56,643 nucleotides of DNA from Candidatus Peregrinibacteria bacterium GW2011_GWC2_39_14 (GTDB lineage Bacteria > Patescibacteriota > Gracilibacteria > UBA1369 > UBA12463), in assembly GCA_000993595.1 (NCBI GenBank), contig LBWJ01000015.1, forward strand, positions 1 to 56,643. Reading direction: 5' to 3'. The position numbers and the translations under genes were made by a program. The notes below the pieces were generated by a model that was not told the origin of the DNA, ran no database searches, and saw only the letters and a program-made list of their open reading frames with translations. Positions 42,983 to 52,412 of the stretch are shown one piece after another (within the stretch, counting starts at the first letter, position 1; the number at the start of each line of letters is the position of its first letter).

Positions 42983-44494
42983 TTATGACTTTTTATTAAC
43001 AATTTTAAAATCTTCGATTGCATGCTTGAGCGCGCTTTCAACTTCCGGTATAAGTTCTTTTTTTTCTTTTAATTCGGTCATTACTTTTGAATGCGAAGTT
43101 TTCAAGTATTTAAACATCTCTTCCATGAATTTTTGAATTTCATCGACTGTCACATCATCTGTTAAACCGGTTGTAACCGCATAGATGATCGCTACCTGCA
43201 TTTCAACAGGCGTTGTGACATATTGACCCTGTTTCAAAATTTCCGTGAGTCTGGCGCCACGATCAAGCTGTTTTTTTGTTCCTGCATCCAAATCGCTACC
43301 AAATTGCGCAAAAACGGCAAGTTCACGATATTGCGCGAGTTCAAGACGCATCTTTCCTGCAATCTTTTTCATGGCTTTAATTTGAGCCGCAGATCCAACG
43401 CGTGAAACTGAAAGACCGACGTTAATTGCAGGACGAATGCCCTTATAAAACAAATCCGCTTCAAGGAATATCTGACCGTCTGTAATCGAGATAACGTTCG
43501 TAGGAATATACGCGGAAAGATCACCTGCCTGAGTTTCAATAACGGGAAGAGCCGTGATTGAGCCGCCACCAAATTGCTTATCAATACAGCAAGCCCTTTC
43601 AAGCAAGCGTGAATGTAAGTAGAAAATGTCTCCGGGAAAAGCTTCACGTCCAGGTGGTCTTTTAAGTAAAAGCGAAATTTGTCTGTATGAGTTTGCGTGT
43701 TTTGAAAGATCATCGTACACAATCAAGACATCTTTTCCTTTATCCAAAAAGTATTCCGCCATAGCGCATCCGGAATAAGGTGCAAGAAATTGAAGTGACG
43801 CAGGATGGCTTGCTCCGGCCATAACTATGATTGTGTAATCCATGCTACCGTGTTTTTCAAGTTCGGTTACGATCTTTGCAATCTTTGACTCTTTTTGACC
43901 AATTGCAACATAAATACAAATCATATCTTCGCCTTTTTGATTGATGATTGCATCAACCGCGATTGCGGTTTTTCCCGTTTGTCTATCACCGATAATAAGT
44001 TCACGCTGGCCTCTTCCAATTGGAATCATGGCGTCAATTGCGCGAAGTCCCGTTTGAACAGGTCTATCGACTGATTTTCTGAACATAACGCCGGGAGCGA
44101 TTTTTTCAACAGGATAATATTTATCGCTTTGAATTGCGCCTTTTCCATCGAGGGCTTGTCCAAGCGCGTTTACGACGCGTCCAATCAATTGATCTCCAAC
44201 TGGAACAGATAAAATTCTTCCGGTTGATTTGACAGTGTCGCCTTCCTTGATACCTTCCGATTCACCAAGAATAACGGCACCGACTGTGTCTTCTTCAAGA
44301 TTTAAAGCCCATCCGAGTGTACCGTTTTGGAATTCAAGAAGTTCGGCTGATTTTGCGTTGCTTAAGCCAGTTGCGCGGACAACGCCATCACCGGCTTCAA
44401 TAACTGTTCCAACTTCTTCTGTGGAAGCTTGTGTTTTGAAATCCAGCAACTGCTTTTTCAATAATCCAATGATGTTTGATGATGATTCTGACAT
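42983..44494 (-). CDS. atpA: ATP synthase F1 alpha subunit
   Basis: 503 residues, standard length. Non-catalytic nucleotide-binding subunit of F1. Walker A 'GDRQTGKTA', '[17 protein letters not shown]'-type region, '[11 protein letters not shown]' Walker B and the arginine finger region '[11 protein letters not shown]' are intact. The beta-barrel (1-95), nucleotide domain and C-terminal helical domain are complete. No internal TGA is found, which argues against a recoded UGA. It lies 46 nt after atpH. No Shine-Dalgarno upstream ('aaaaatataaattATG'). Confidence 0.97.
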   Translation of the reverse strand: MSESSSNIIGLLKKQLLDFKTQASTEEVGTVIEAGDGVVRATGLSNAKSAELLEFQNGTLGWALNLEEDTVGAVILGESEGIKEGDTVKSTGRILSVPVGDQLIGRVVNALGQALDGKGAIQSDKYYPVEKIAPGVMFRKSVDRPVQTGLRAIDAMIPIGRGQRELIIGDRQTGKTAIAVDAIINQKGEDMICIYVAIGQKESKIAKIVTELEKHGSMDYTIIVMAGASHPASLQFLAPYSGCAMAEYFLDKGKDVLIVYDDLSKHANSYRQISLLLKRPPGREAFPGDIFYLHSRLLERACCIDKQFGGGSITALPVIETQAGDLSAYIPTNVISITDGQIFLEADLFYKGIRPAINVGLSVSRVGSAAQIKAMKKIAGKMRLELAQYRELAVFAQFGSDLDAGTKKQLDRGARLTEILKQGQYVTTPVEMQVAIIYAVTTGLTDDVTVDEIQKFMEEMFKYLKTSHSKVMTELKEKKELIPEVESALKHAIEDFKIVNKKS

Positions 44495-44540
44495 AATTTA
44501 TATTTTTTAAGATTTATTAATTTTCGAGTTTAGTTCATTT

Positions 44541-44933
44541 TTAGCTTTCAAAGGAGCGCTTCATCATTTCGATTTTTCCACTTACGCTCGCATCAATCAT
44601 ATAATCCTTAACACGCAGTTTAACGCCTCCTTTAAGCCCCTTATCCACTTTGTATGAAATAAGAGGCTTAAGATTCGTGGCGCTTTCAATCATTTTGCCT
44701 AAGTCGGCAATATTTTTTTCTGTCATTTCAGACGCGGAAATTACATCAACCTTGATCTCGCCATTTTCTTCAATCAAAATTTGTTCGGCAATATTTACAA
44801 TGCGATTTAGCATTTTTTCCTGATGTGATTTTCGTAAAATTTTCACAAAATTTTGCACCAGTTCTGCTGTAACAGGTTGAGTTTTTAATAAAGCGGCAAG
44901 CGCTTTAGCGTAATTTCTTGGCGTTGTTTTCAT
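44541..44933 (-). CDS. atpH: ATP synthase delta (OSCP) subunit, short form
   Basis: 130 residues, whereas typical delta is about 175-185. The C-terminal beta/alpha part is normal ('LKPLISYKVDKGLKGGVKLR', 'VKDYMIDASVSGKIEMMKRS'), and the start 'RNYAKALAAL' is like normal delta, but much of the N-terminal helical domain that binds alpha is missing. Order and neighbours (b upstream by 3 nt, alpha downstream) confirm identity. Links F1 to the b-subunit stalk. The shortening may be a lineage trait of small genomes rather than damage, because the frame is intact. Confidence 0.85.
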   Translation of the reverse strand: MKTTPRNYAKALAALLKTQPVTAELVQNFVKILRKSHQEKMLNRIVNIAEQILIEENGEIKVDVISASEMTEKNIADLGKMIESATNLKPLISYKVDKGLKGGVKLRVKDYMIDASVSGKIEMMKRSFES

Positions 44934-44936
44934 TAT

Positions 44937-45440
44937 TTATATAACATTAGCAATTTCTTTGGCAGCATCTTCCATCAAACGTTTTTGATCGCTTTCCGAG
45001 AATTCTCTTTCAAGAATTTTTGTCGTTGCGGCAACGATCATTCGTCCAATGTCTGATTTTGCTTCTTTTAGCATTGACTGTTTTTGCGCTTCCATTTCGG
45101 TTTTTGCTTTATCAATGGCTTTTTTGGCTTCATTGTGGGCTTCAGCAAGCATTTCTTGTTTCATGCTTGAAGCTTCTTTTGCAGCTTCCGCCATCATTTC
45201 CGCAGTTTTTTCTTTTACGGAATTTAAAGCACGCTCTTTCATGTTTTCGATTTCGGCGAGCAATTCTTCACTTTTTTTAGCGTCGTTTACGCCTTTCTCG
45301 ATCATGTTTTTTCGTTTGTCCAAAGCGGAAAGCACAGGCTTATAAGCGAACTTATAAAGAAGGAATAAAACGATTCCAAAATTTATAATTTGCGCAATTA
45401 TAAGCTTCCAATCTATGCCAAGTTTCTCGATTAACTCCAT
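44937..45440 (-). CDS. atpF: ATP synthase Fo b subunit
   Basis: 167 residues. One N-terminal helix (about 13-33: 'LIIAQIINFGIVLFLLYKFA') with the conserved Pro of 'YKPVL', then a long Lys/Glu/Ala coiled coil (about 35-155) forming the peripheral stalk. Length and layout are standard. Located 3 nt before atpH, 48 nt after atpE. The hairpin 45463-45481 lies in that last gap. Confidence 0.9.
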   Translation of the reverse strand: MELIEKLGIDWKLIIAQIINFGIVLFLLYKFAYKPVLSALDKRKNMIEKGVNDAKKSEELLAEIENMKERALNSVKEKTAEMMAEAAKEASSMKQEMLAEAHNEAKKAIDKAKTEMEAQKQSMLKEAKSDIGRMIVAATTKILEREFSESDQKRLMEDAAKEIANVI

Positions 45441-45462
45441 GAGTTTTTTTGTTATTTTATAC

Positions 45463-45481
45463 GGAGCTTTCGCTACGCTCC
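45463..45481 (-). repeat. short intergenic inverted repeat between atpE and atpF
   Basis: Arms GGAGC / GCTCC around a 9-nt loop ('tttcgctac'), containing a GCG/CGC core. Less regular than the triloop elements but of the same kind. It may adjust the ratio of c to b subunit by stabilising the atpE message end. Confidence 0.4.
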
Positions 45482-45488
45482 AGCTCTG

Positions 45489-45707
<219 letters not shown>

Positions 45708-45727
45708 TTATATGGGTTAAGTGTATA

Positions 45728-45892
45728 CAAATTTACAATTTACAATATTTCAATTTACATTCAGTTTTCAAGCTGTAATTTACAATTTTCAGAAATGCAA
45801 AATTAGACTTTATGCGATTATTTTTTCCGATTGTAACTTGATAATTATTCATTAAAAATTGAATGTAAATTGTTAATTGACGCTTGATAATT
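45728..45892 (-). repeat. MITE-like inverted-repeat element between atpB and atpE, with AT-rich repeat copy 2
   Basis: Arms CAATTTACATTCA (45751-45763) and TGAATGTAAATTG (45860-45872) are exact inverse complements about 96 nt apart, with further imperfect pairing outward. The right end is the AT-rich repeat AATTGAATGTAAATTG... (45857-45892) also seen at 21286 and 47398. The right arm overlaps the end of atpB and supplies its stop codon (45873-45875). No ORF inside. Confidence 0.55.
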
Positions 45893-46670
45893 GTTTTCCG
45901 TGATGTTCCTCATGATCTTCATGACTTACCGTTGCCATCGTAAAGAAAACGAGCGTCAATAATGAGAACACGAGCGCTTGCACAAATGCGACAAACATTT
46001 CGAGTCCGTAGAATGGCAAAGGTGCGATAAACGGCACAAGAAAGGCAATAACTGCAAGCAAAACTTCTCCTGCAAATATATTTCCAAAAAGTCTAAACGT
46101 GAATGAAACGATTTTTGCGAACTCGGAAACGAGTTCAAGAATTCCGACAAATGTTCCGACAGGATCTTTAAAAGGATTCACGAAAAACTTTTTAAGATAA
46201 CCGAGTTTCAAGGTCGTAAGTCCATAAACTTGAGTCATCACAACCGAAATTAAAGCGATTCCGGCAGTCATATTAACATCCGCGTTCACAGATCTTAAAA
46301 ATGGTACTAAAATTTCATGTCCGTTGTGCATTTCATAGATTCCGATCGTTCCAAATCCGGGGAAAAGTCCGAATAAATTTGAGATAAATATATATAAGAA
46401 TATTGTTCCGCAAATTGGTAAGAATTTTTTTGCCAAATCACGATCTCCGGTGATTGTTTCAAAGAAATTCAAGATCCCTTCAACAAGCATTTCAACAAAA
46501 TTTTGCCATCCGGCTGGAACGAGTTTTTTTGATTTTCTATAATATAAATAAGCGCCCAGCGCGATAAACGCAATTACAATCCACGATGTGATTAACGTGT
46601 TTCTGATTTGGAAACTTCCAATGTGGAAAATTGTTTCCGATCCTAGTGTTGGTGGCGCAAATGTTGCCAT
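45873..46670 (-). CDS. atpB: ATP synthase Fo a subunit
   Basis: 265 residues. Five to six helices with the conserved 'ELVSEFAKIVSFTFRLFGNI' (essential Arg in 'SFTFRLFGNIFAG') and 'FVAFVQALVFSLLTLVFF', the ion half-channel helices. The C-terminus ends 'HGKQLSSVN', where the last codons and the stop fall within the AT-rich repeat, so the repeat insertion set the protein's end. Follows the AtpI/Z-like gene by 3 nt. Confidence 0.95.
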   Translation of the reverse strand: MATFAPPTLGSETIFHIGSFQIRNTLITSWIVIAFIALGAYLYYRKSKKLVPAGWQNFVEMLVEGILNFFETITGDRDLAKKFLPICGTIFLYIFISNLFGLFPGFGTIGIYEMHNGHEILVPFLRSVNADVNMTAGIALISVVMTQVYGLTTLKLGYLKKFFVNPFKDPVGTFVGILELVSEFAKIVSFTFRLFGNIFAGEVLLAVIAFLVPFIAPLPFYGLEMFVAFVQALVFSLLTLVFFTMATVSHEDHEEHHGKQLSSVN

Positions 46671-46673
46671 ATT

Positions 46674-46910
46674 TTAGTTAACGATATTTTTTACTTTTCT
46701 ATATATTCCAATTCCACTGATTATGATTGCGAGTGCGATTCCGATTAGAATAAAAAGTGGAACCGTCCCAAGTCTTTTATCCGCATAAGCTCCGCCAAAA
46801 CCAAGGATTGCGATTGGCAAAGCGATTGTGTATCCAAGCTCCCAAGCAAGGCTTAGTGAAGCAAATACATTGCTTTTCTTTTTCTCCTGATTTTTCGTTT
46901 CTTTTTGCAT
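46674..46910 (-). CDS. AtpI/AtpZ/AtpQ-like small membrane protein
   Basis: 78 residues. A charged N-terminus ('ETKNQEKKKS') and two helices (about 25-45 and 50-70) joined by 'GGAYADKRLGTVPL', the signature of the 'ATPase gene 1' family (AtpI/AtpZ/AtpQ). These help assemble the c-ring or import Mg2+/Ca2+ for F-ATPases. Its place between epsilon and a is where atpQ sits in N-ATPase operons and where atpI sits before atpB in ordinary ones. Spacing: 29 nt after atpC, 3 nt before atpB. Confidence 0.8.
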   Translation of the reverse strand: MQKETKNQEKKKSNVFASLSLAWELGYTIALPIAILGFGGAYADKRLGTVPLFILIGIALAIIISGIGIYRKVKNIVN

Positions 46911-46939
46911 TTTGTTTGTTATTTCGAATTTTAGGCGCG

Positions 46940-47386
46940 TTATTCTCCTATATTGCTGGCGCCAATAGATCCTCCCCTTGCCGATCTGGATCTTCTGATC
47001 GCTCTTAGTTTCATAGTTTCTCTTTCAAGCGCCGCAAAAGCTTGCGTGAATTCAACTGTGCCTGAGCGTTTTTCTTCCATGGCTTTTTTGGCATCCTCTT
47101 GCGCTTTTCGAACTTGTTCTTCAATAAGATCGTCAGCTCTTTCCGCGGAATTCGCCAAAATCATAAGTCCGCCTTTATCCATTTTCAAAATTCCTCCATC
47201 AACAGCCATATAAATTTCTTCCTTACCGTGTTTCACATGCAAAACTCCAATTTTCACAGCAGAAATAAGTGGCATATGATTGCTCAAAATTGTAATTTCT
47301 CCATCAACGGTTGGCACGCTAACAGAATCCGCCATAGATGTGTGCACAATTTTTTCCGGTGTTGTTATTTGAAACTTGAACGACAT
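46940..47386 (-). CDS. atpC: ATP synthase F1 epsilon subunit
   Basis: 148 residues, slightly long. The N-terminal beta-sandwich ('FKFQITTPEKIVHT', 'VPTVDGEITILSNHMPLISA', 'AVDGGILKM') and C-terminal helical pair (about 88-125) are typical; a basic Ser/Arg/Gly tail ('RAIRRSRSARGGSIG') extends beyond the usual end. Epsilon binds gamma and the c-ring and can inhibit ATP hydrolysis. Separated from atpD by AT-rich repeat copy 3 (47398-47433). Confidence 0.92.
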   Translation of the reverse strand: MSFKFQITTPEKIVHTSMADSVSVPTVDGEITILSNHMPLISAVKIGVLHVKHGKEEIYMAVDGGILKMDKGGLMILANSAERADDLIEEQVRKAQEDAKKAMEEKRSGTVEFTQAFAALERETMKLRAIRRSRSARGGSIGASNIGE

Positions 47387-47397
47387 TGTAAATTGAT

Positions 47398-47431
47398 AAT
47401 TGAATGTAAATTGAATCTTGTAGCTTGTAAA

Positions 47432-47433
<2 letters not shown>
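47398..47433 (-). repeat. AT-rich intergenic repeat, copy 3
   Basis: 36-nt AATTGAATGTAAATTG-type sequence between atpD and atpC; its end overlaps the atpD stop codon (47432-47434). Matches 21286-21321 and 45857-45892 at about the first 16 and last 10 positions. Confidence 0.55.
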
Positions 47434-48784
<1,351 letters not shown>

Positions 48785-48808
48785 TTATATCTTGAATTTT
48801 GCGCAAAA

Positions 48809-48837
48809 ATTCTAGAAACACTATAGCTAAAAATCAA
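48809..48837 (-). promoter_or_regulatory. promoter of the ATP synthase operon
   Basis: Minus strand TTGATT (48837-48832), 17-nt spacer, TAGAAT (48814-48809), leader about 30 nt to the atpD ATG (48772). No other promoter of similar quality was seen inside the operon. Confidence 0.55.
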
Positions 48838-48957
48838 GAGTAAAGTGAAAAAATCACTACGTTCCATATTTACAAAGAGAAAAGTTATTGAATAATCGCA
48901 TGCTTTTGTTTAGACCAATTGGCAAAGGGGCTAATTTTATTTCTTTATTTTTTACCA

Positions 48958-48985
48958 TTGACTATATACAATAATCTAGTATCAT
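48958..48985 (+). promoter_or_regulatory. promoter of the 703-residue gene
   Basis: TTGACT (48958-48963), 16-nt spacer, TATCAT (48980-48985); leader about 22 nt to the ATG at 49014. Confidence 0.45.
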
Positions 48986-49013
48986 TTTTGTCTGATATTA
49001 ACTTAAATTAAAT

Positions 49014-51125
49014 ATGACACCGGAAGTAGATGACGATGGTATAATACATGCGGATTCAGATGTGGATAGCGGAGATGTAGGTGCCGACATCGGAGATCAA
49101 ATACAAACAATATCATTACCATTTAACCTAGATGCTATGGCTACATTCGAAGATACATGGGAAGATTTATTGAGAGAACTTGACGTTCCTCAGTTATCTC
49201 CTTTGTTAGATCAACAGCTAACGAATTACATGAACGCTGTTGAAAGGCTTGGATATGAGCATTTACAAGAATTGTCTCCTCGTGAAGCAGCTATAACATT
49301 AGCATTGCTTGCTTTTAAGAATGCGCAATTTATATATTCTAGGGATTTAAGGGCGGAGGATCTTCATTCCCCCGAGTCTTTAAGGGCAAGAGAAATCAAA
49401 GAGAAAATGTATCCATTTGGAGTACCGAAGTTGTTTATTTGTTTGGATGGAAGAGTTTTATCAAAATTGATAGCCGGTTTGAAAGGCAATGCTTATAGAA
49501 CTCCGGCAGGTGACAGTCCCGAATTTAAACCTAAAAGGAAGGGGGAAGGATTATTTTTGACTAGAGTTAAAGGTAAATTTGTTGGAATTCTATGTAAAGA
49601 TTTTGCTGATAGAATTGCCGCAGGCAAGAAGCCAAAAAGCTTTCAGATGTTTGATAGTCACCTTGGATGTGCGAGAAAAGGTCAGCAGATGAAGAAGAAA
49701 AGAAGAGTGGACTTATCCGACGGAGGTTTAAAAGAAGACGTTATTCGAAAAAGAGATATGATCACGGCCATGGGGGATGCTGTAAAGGGAATATATGGGG
49801 AGGGCAGTGAGTATGAAGCTATTGGCGTACAATTTTCATTTGATCCTCGCGATGGCTATTTATTTATGGGTTTGGAAAAAGAACAATGTTTGGAGAGTCT
49901 TGGTTCGGATGATTATACAGATCAAGCTTTGAAAGCATTAGTTGAAGAGGGGAAAATATTGCATACAAAAGAAATGGTTGAAAAAGAAGGGTCTGAATTG
50001 AGACCGATTCTAAGCGAATATTATTTTGAGCTCGATTACGAAAAAAATTATCGCGAAAGCACTTTGAAGTTTTTTACAAATCTTGAAGCTATGTCGGATA
50101 GGGCTTTGCCGATTATTAAAGAAAAATTAACGCAGATCATTCCGGAGTTGGTGGCGGAGGATAAGCGCGATGAGCTTACTCAAAGAGCGGTCTTCGTTCT
50201 TTCAAATGCATATACGGCCTATTTATTAAATCACGATGCGACTGGGAATGAAAAGCAGTACAAATACGCTTTTCATAAAGAGAGTGTTATTGCTGTAACG
50301 TATAGTGAAAAAGGCCCGTTTGATAGAGCGGTTGCATTTTCAGTTGATCCAAATGATACACATACCATTTCAATGGACTTGGCGGATGGAATTATAAGAG
50401 GAATTAGAGAAAGCGGTATGCTTTCCGAATATGAGCTCAAGGCCCTTTTGTGGCTTAAGCTGGTTCCAAATGCAGATAAATTGGGAGAAGCCGATAAGGC
50501 AAGGTTGAGAAAAAGAATAGACACTTTGGTTGATAAAACTATTGAGGTTGCGCTTGAAAACGCAGCTCATCATCACCATAATCATGAAACTATCGATTTA
50601 CAATCGTTGATTGAACAAGCCGTTGAAGAAGCTAAGAGCCCAGCAGATCTGGAAGCAGCTATTTTAAAAGTCATAAAGGCTTCAAAATTGGCTGCGAAAA
50701 ATAAAGCGCACAAATTACCGTCGGAAGCAGCAAATGTACTTACGGAATACGCTAATAATCCTATTGCGGCCATGTTGTTTGAAAGACTTGAAGAGCCGCT
50801 TGGGTCAGATGCGGATCTTATTAAAAGTCTTAGAGAGGTCGATTGGTCTGATATTGTAAATATAGATTGGATGAATATGACTAGCGAAGGATTTGAGAGA
50901 TATGTTTCATCAAAATTCCCAAAAATTCCAGCTCCGGTATTTAGAAAAATAAATACATTAAGAAAAAGAGCAAAAGATCTTTATCAGCCTGGAAACCCTG
51001 CAAACGAAGCTCTTATAGAAGGAAGAATTGTTCCGGTTTGGACATTGGCAGATGAAGACAGAAAGACAATTGCACTTTTTCCATTCATAGCAAAAGGGTA
51101 CGAAGAAGCCAAGGAGGCCGCATAA
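49014..51125 (+). CDS. uncharacterised protein with carbonic-anhydrase-like Cys/His signature, large member
   Basis: 703 residues, no clear family. An acidic N-terminus precedes a mixed domain with 'KLFICLDGRV' (Cys143, Asp145, Arg147) and 'MFDSHLGCARKG' (His216, Cys219). CxDxR plus HxxC is the zinc and catalytic signature of beta-carbonic anhydrases. Residues about 230-470 continue alpha/beta; about 520-703 are helical. A His cluster 'AAHHHHNHE' (about 519-527) could bind metal. No signal peptide, so cytoplasmic. The neighbour 51194-52309 has the same signature. Length is three times a beta-CA, so activity is uncertain: a related fold with another reaction is as likely. Confidence 0.45.
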   Translation: MTPEVDDDGIIHADSDVDSGDVGADIGDQIQTISLPFNLDAMATFEDTWEDLLRELDVPQLSPLLDQQLTNYMNAVERLGYEHLQELSPREAAITLALLAFKNAQFIYSRDLRAEDLHSPESLRAREIKEKMYPFGVPKLFICLDGRVLSKLIAGLKGNAYRTPAGDSPEFKPKRKGEGLFLTRVKGKFVGILCKDFADRIAAGKKPKSFQMFDSHLGCARKGQQMKKKRRVDLSDGGLKEDVIRKRDMITAMGDAVKGIYGEGSEYEAIGVQFSFDPRDGYLFMGLEKEQCLESLGSDDYTDQALKALVEEGKILHTKEMVEKEGSELRPILSEYYFELDYEKNYRESTLKFFTNLEAMSDRALPIIKEKLTQIIPELVAEDKRDELTQRAVFVLSNAYTAYLLNHDATGNEKQYKYAFHKESVIAVTYSEKGPFDRAVAFSVDPNDTHTISMDLADGIIRGIRESGMLSEYELKALLWLKLVPNADKLGEADKARLRKRIDTLVDKTIEVALENAAHHHHNHETIDLQSLIEQAVEEAKSPADLEAAILKVIKASKLAAKNKAHKLPSEAANVLTEYANNPIAAMLFERLEEPLGSDADLIKSLREVDWSDIVNIDWMNMTSEGFERYVSSKFPKIPAPVFRKINTLRKRAKDLYQPGNPANEALIEGRIVPVWTLADEDRKTIALFPFIAKGYEEAKEAA

Positions 51126-51138
51126 AAAAATGATGCTA

Positions 51139-51167
51139 TTGACACGCACGGCTCGCTTTGCGAAGAT
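51139..51167 (+). promoter_or_regulatory. weak promoter candidate for the 371-residue gene
   Basis: Consensus TTGACA (51139-51144) preceded by 'tgcta' as at 52349; the box at 17-nt spacing, GAAGAT, is a poor -10. The same 'gctattgaca' lies in the strong promoter 52354-52382. Confidence 0.25.
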
Positions 51168-51193
51168 GAATTTACGAAATTTAATTTAATCTT

Positions 51194-52309
51194 ATGACGG
51201 TTGCAAGAAGACCGGTGGATTCCAAGGAATCAGCCGAATTGCTTATTCTGGACGCCAATAAAACAGCATCAAGAAGATTTGCAAAATATATCAAAAAAGA
51301 AGAAGACGAAAGATATGCAGGTAAAGAAATTTCCATAAAATGCATGTGCTCGGATGGTCGCGTTGATCCTGCAATGGATTTTAAAGATCAGGATGAGTCA
51401 TTCAGAAATGAACAACGCCCAATGTTGGATAATAAGTGGTTTTCTGATTCAGAATTTTCTGCCGCAAAAATGCAAAAAGATTTGGATGCATATTTCGCGT
51501 TAAACGAGACTAAAATAAAATCAATATTTAAGATGCTTTTTGGAGGAGCTTTAGCGAAAAATCCGCAAGTGGTTATTGATCTTGAGGCTCATGCTGCCGC
51601 TGAGGGTGTACGTTCTCACGGTTGTGGCGTTAATGGAAGTAACACAGCCGCCGCTCTTACAGAAACCGCAAAAAACGCTTATTTAATTCAAAAAGTTTAT
51701 TCTGAAGCGCGAATCATAAGGACACTAAGATACACAGATAATGGAAGCGTTGTTCCGGCCTATTTGATAGATTCAATAGCAATGACGGCGGAAGGTACTC
51801 GCACGGGGATTCCGCAAGGCCTCAGAGGCATTGTTAAGGGATTTAATCCGCTTCAGTCGTCTTTAGAAGAGCCCGGCCTTGAAATTTATAGGACGCACAA
51901 AGGAAACCCGCATAACATCGATATGATGCGCCATGATGAGCGTATCTTACGCGTTAGCGCGAATCATCAGGCGTTTCACGCAATATCTGAAGGGGAAGAG
52001 GGCGCAGAACAAGCGCTCAGGCTTTCTTATGTTCCTGATACGGCCTTTTTAACGCATCAGTTGCAAGCGTTAGAAGGAATCATTGAAAAAAATTATCTTC
52101 AGCATAGCCCAAATTTGCCGATCATTCTTCACCTCGACGTGCCGCAAGGAAATGGCGAACTTGCAGATCTTCGCAAACATTTTCTTTCATCCGTAAAAAT
52201 CAATCCGGTTTTAGGCCGCATGATAAAAGAAAACAGGCTTTTTGTGGTTTTGACGGAAACTGATTTGGAAACTTATGTTGCGACAGCGCAAAAAGAAGAG
52301 GAACTATAA
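51194..52309 (+). CDS. uncharacterised protein with carbonic-anhydrase-like Cys/His signature, small member
   Basis: 371 residues. 'IKCMCSDGRVDPA' (Cys52, Asp54, Arg56) and 'GVRSHGCGVNGSN' (His142, Cys144) match the beta-carbonic anhydrase metal and catalytic motif, although the second half is H-x-C rather than H-x-x-C. It resembles the 703-residue neighbour in that motif and, more weakly, in the following strand 'IIRTLRYTDNGSVVPAYL'. The rest is alpha/beta with 'LPIILHLDVPQGNGELADLR' near the end. No signal peptide. A zinc hydrolyase or a structurally related enzyme is the working idea. Confidence 0.45.
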   Translation: MTVARRPVDSKESAELLILDANKTASRRFAKYIKKEEDERYAGKEISIKCMCSDGRVDPAMDFKDQDESFRNEQRPMLDNKWFSDSEFSAAKMQKDLDAYFALNETKIKSIFKMLFGGALAKNPQVVIDLEAHAAAEGVRSHGCGVNGSNTAAALTETAKNAYLIQKVYSEARIIRTLRYTDNGSVVPAYLIDSIAMTAEGTRTGIPQGLRGIVKGFNPLQSSLEEPGLEIYRTHKGNPHNIDMMRHDERILRVSANHQAFHAISEGEEGAEQALRLSYVPDTAFLTHQLQALEGIIEKNYLQHSPNLPIILHLDVPQGNGELADLRKHFLSSVKINPVLGRMIKENRLFVVLTETDLETYVATAQKEEEL

Positions 52310-52353
52310 AGAAAATATCTAATTTCCGCACAGCGGCGCCGAATCGCGTGCTA

Positions 52354-52382
52354 TTGACATAGCCATTATTTTATATTATACT
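52354..52382 (+). promoter_or_regulatory. promoter of the 484-residue gene
   Basis: Consensus TTGACA (52354-52359), 17-nt spacer, TATACT (52377-52382), leader about 24 nt. The best -35/-10 pair of the three unknown genes here. Confidence 0.65.
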
Positions 52383-52412
52383 AATTAACCAAAACTTAAT
52401 ATTAAGCTAAAA

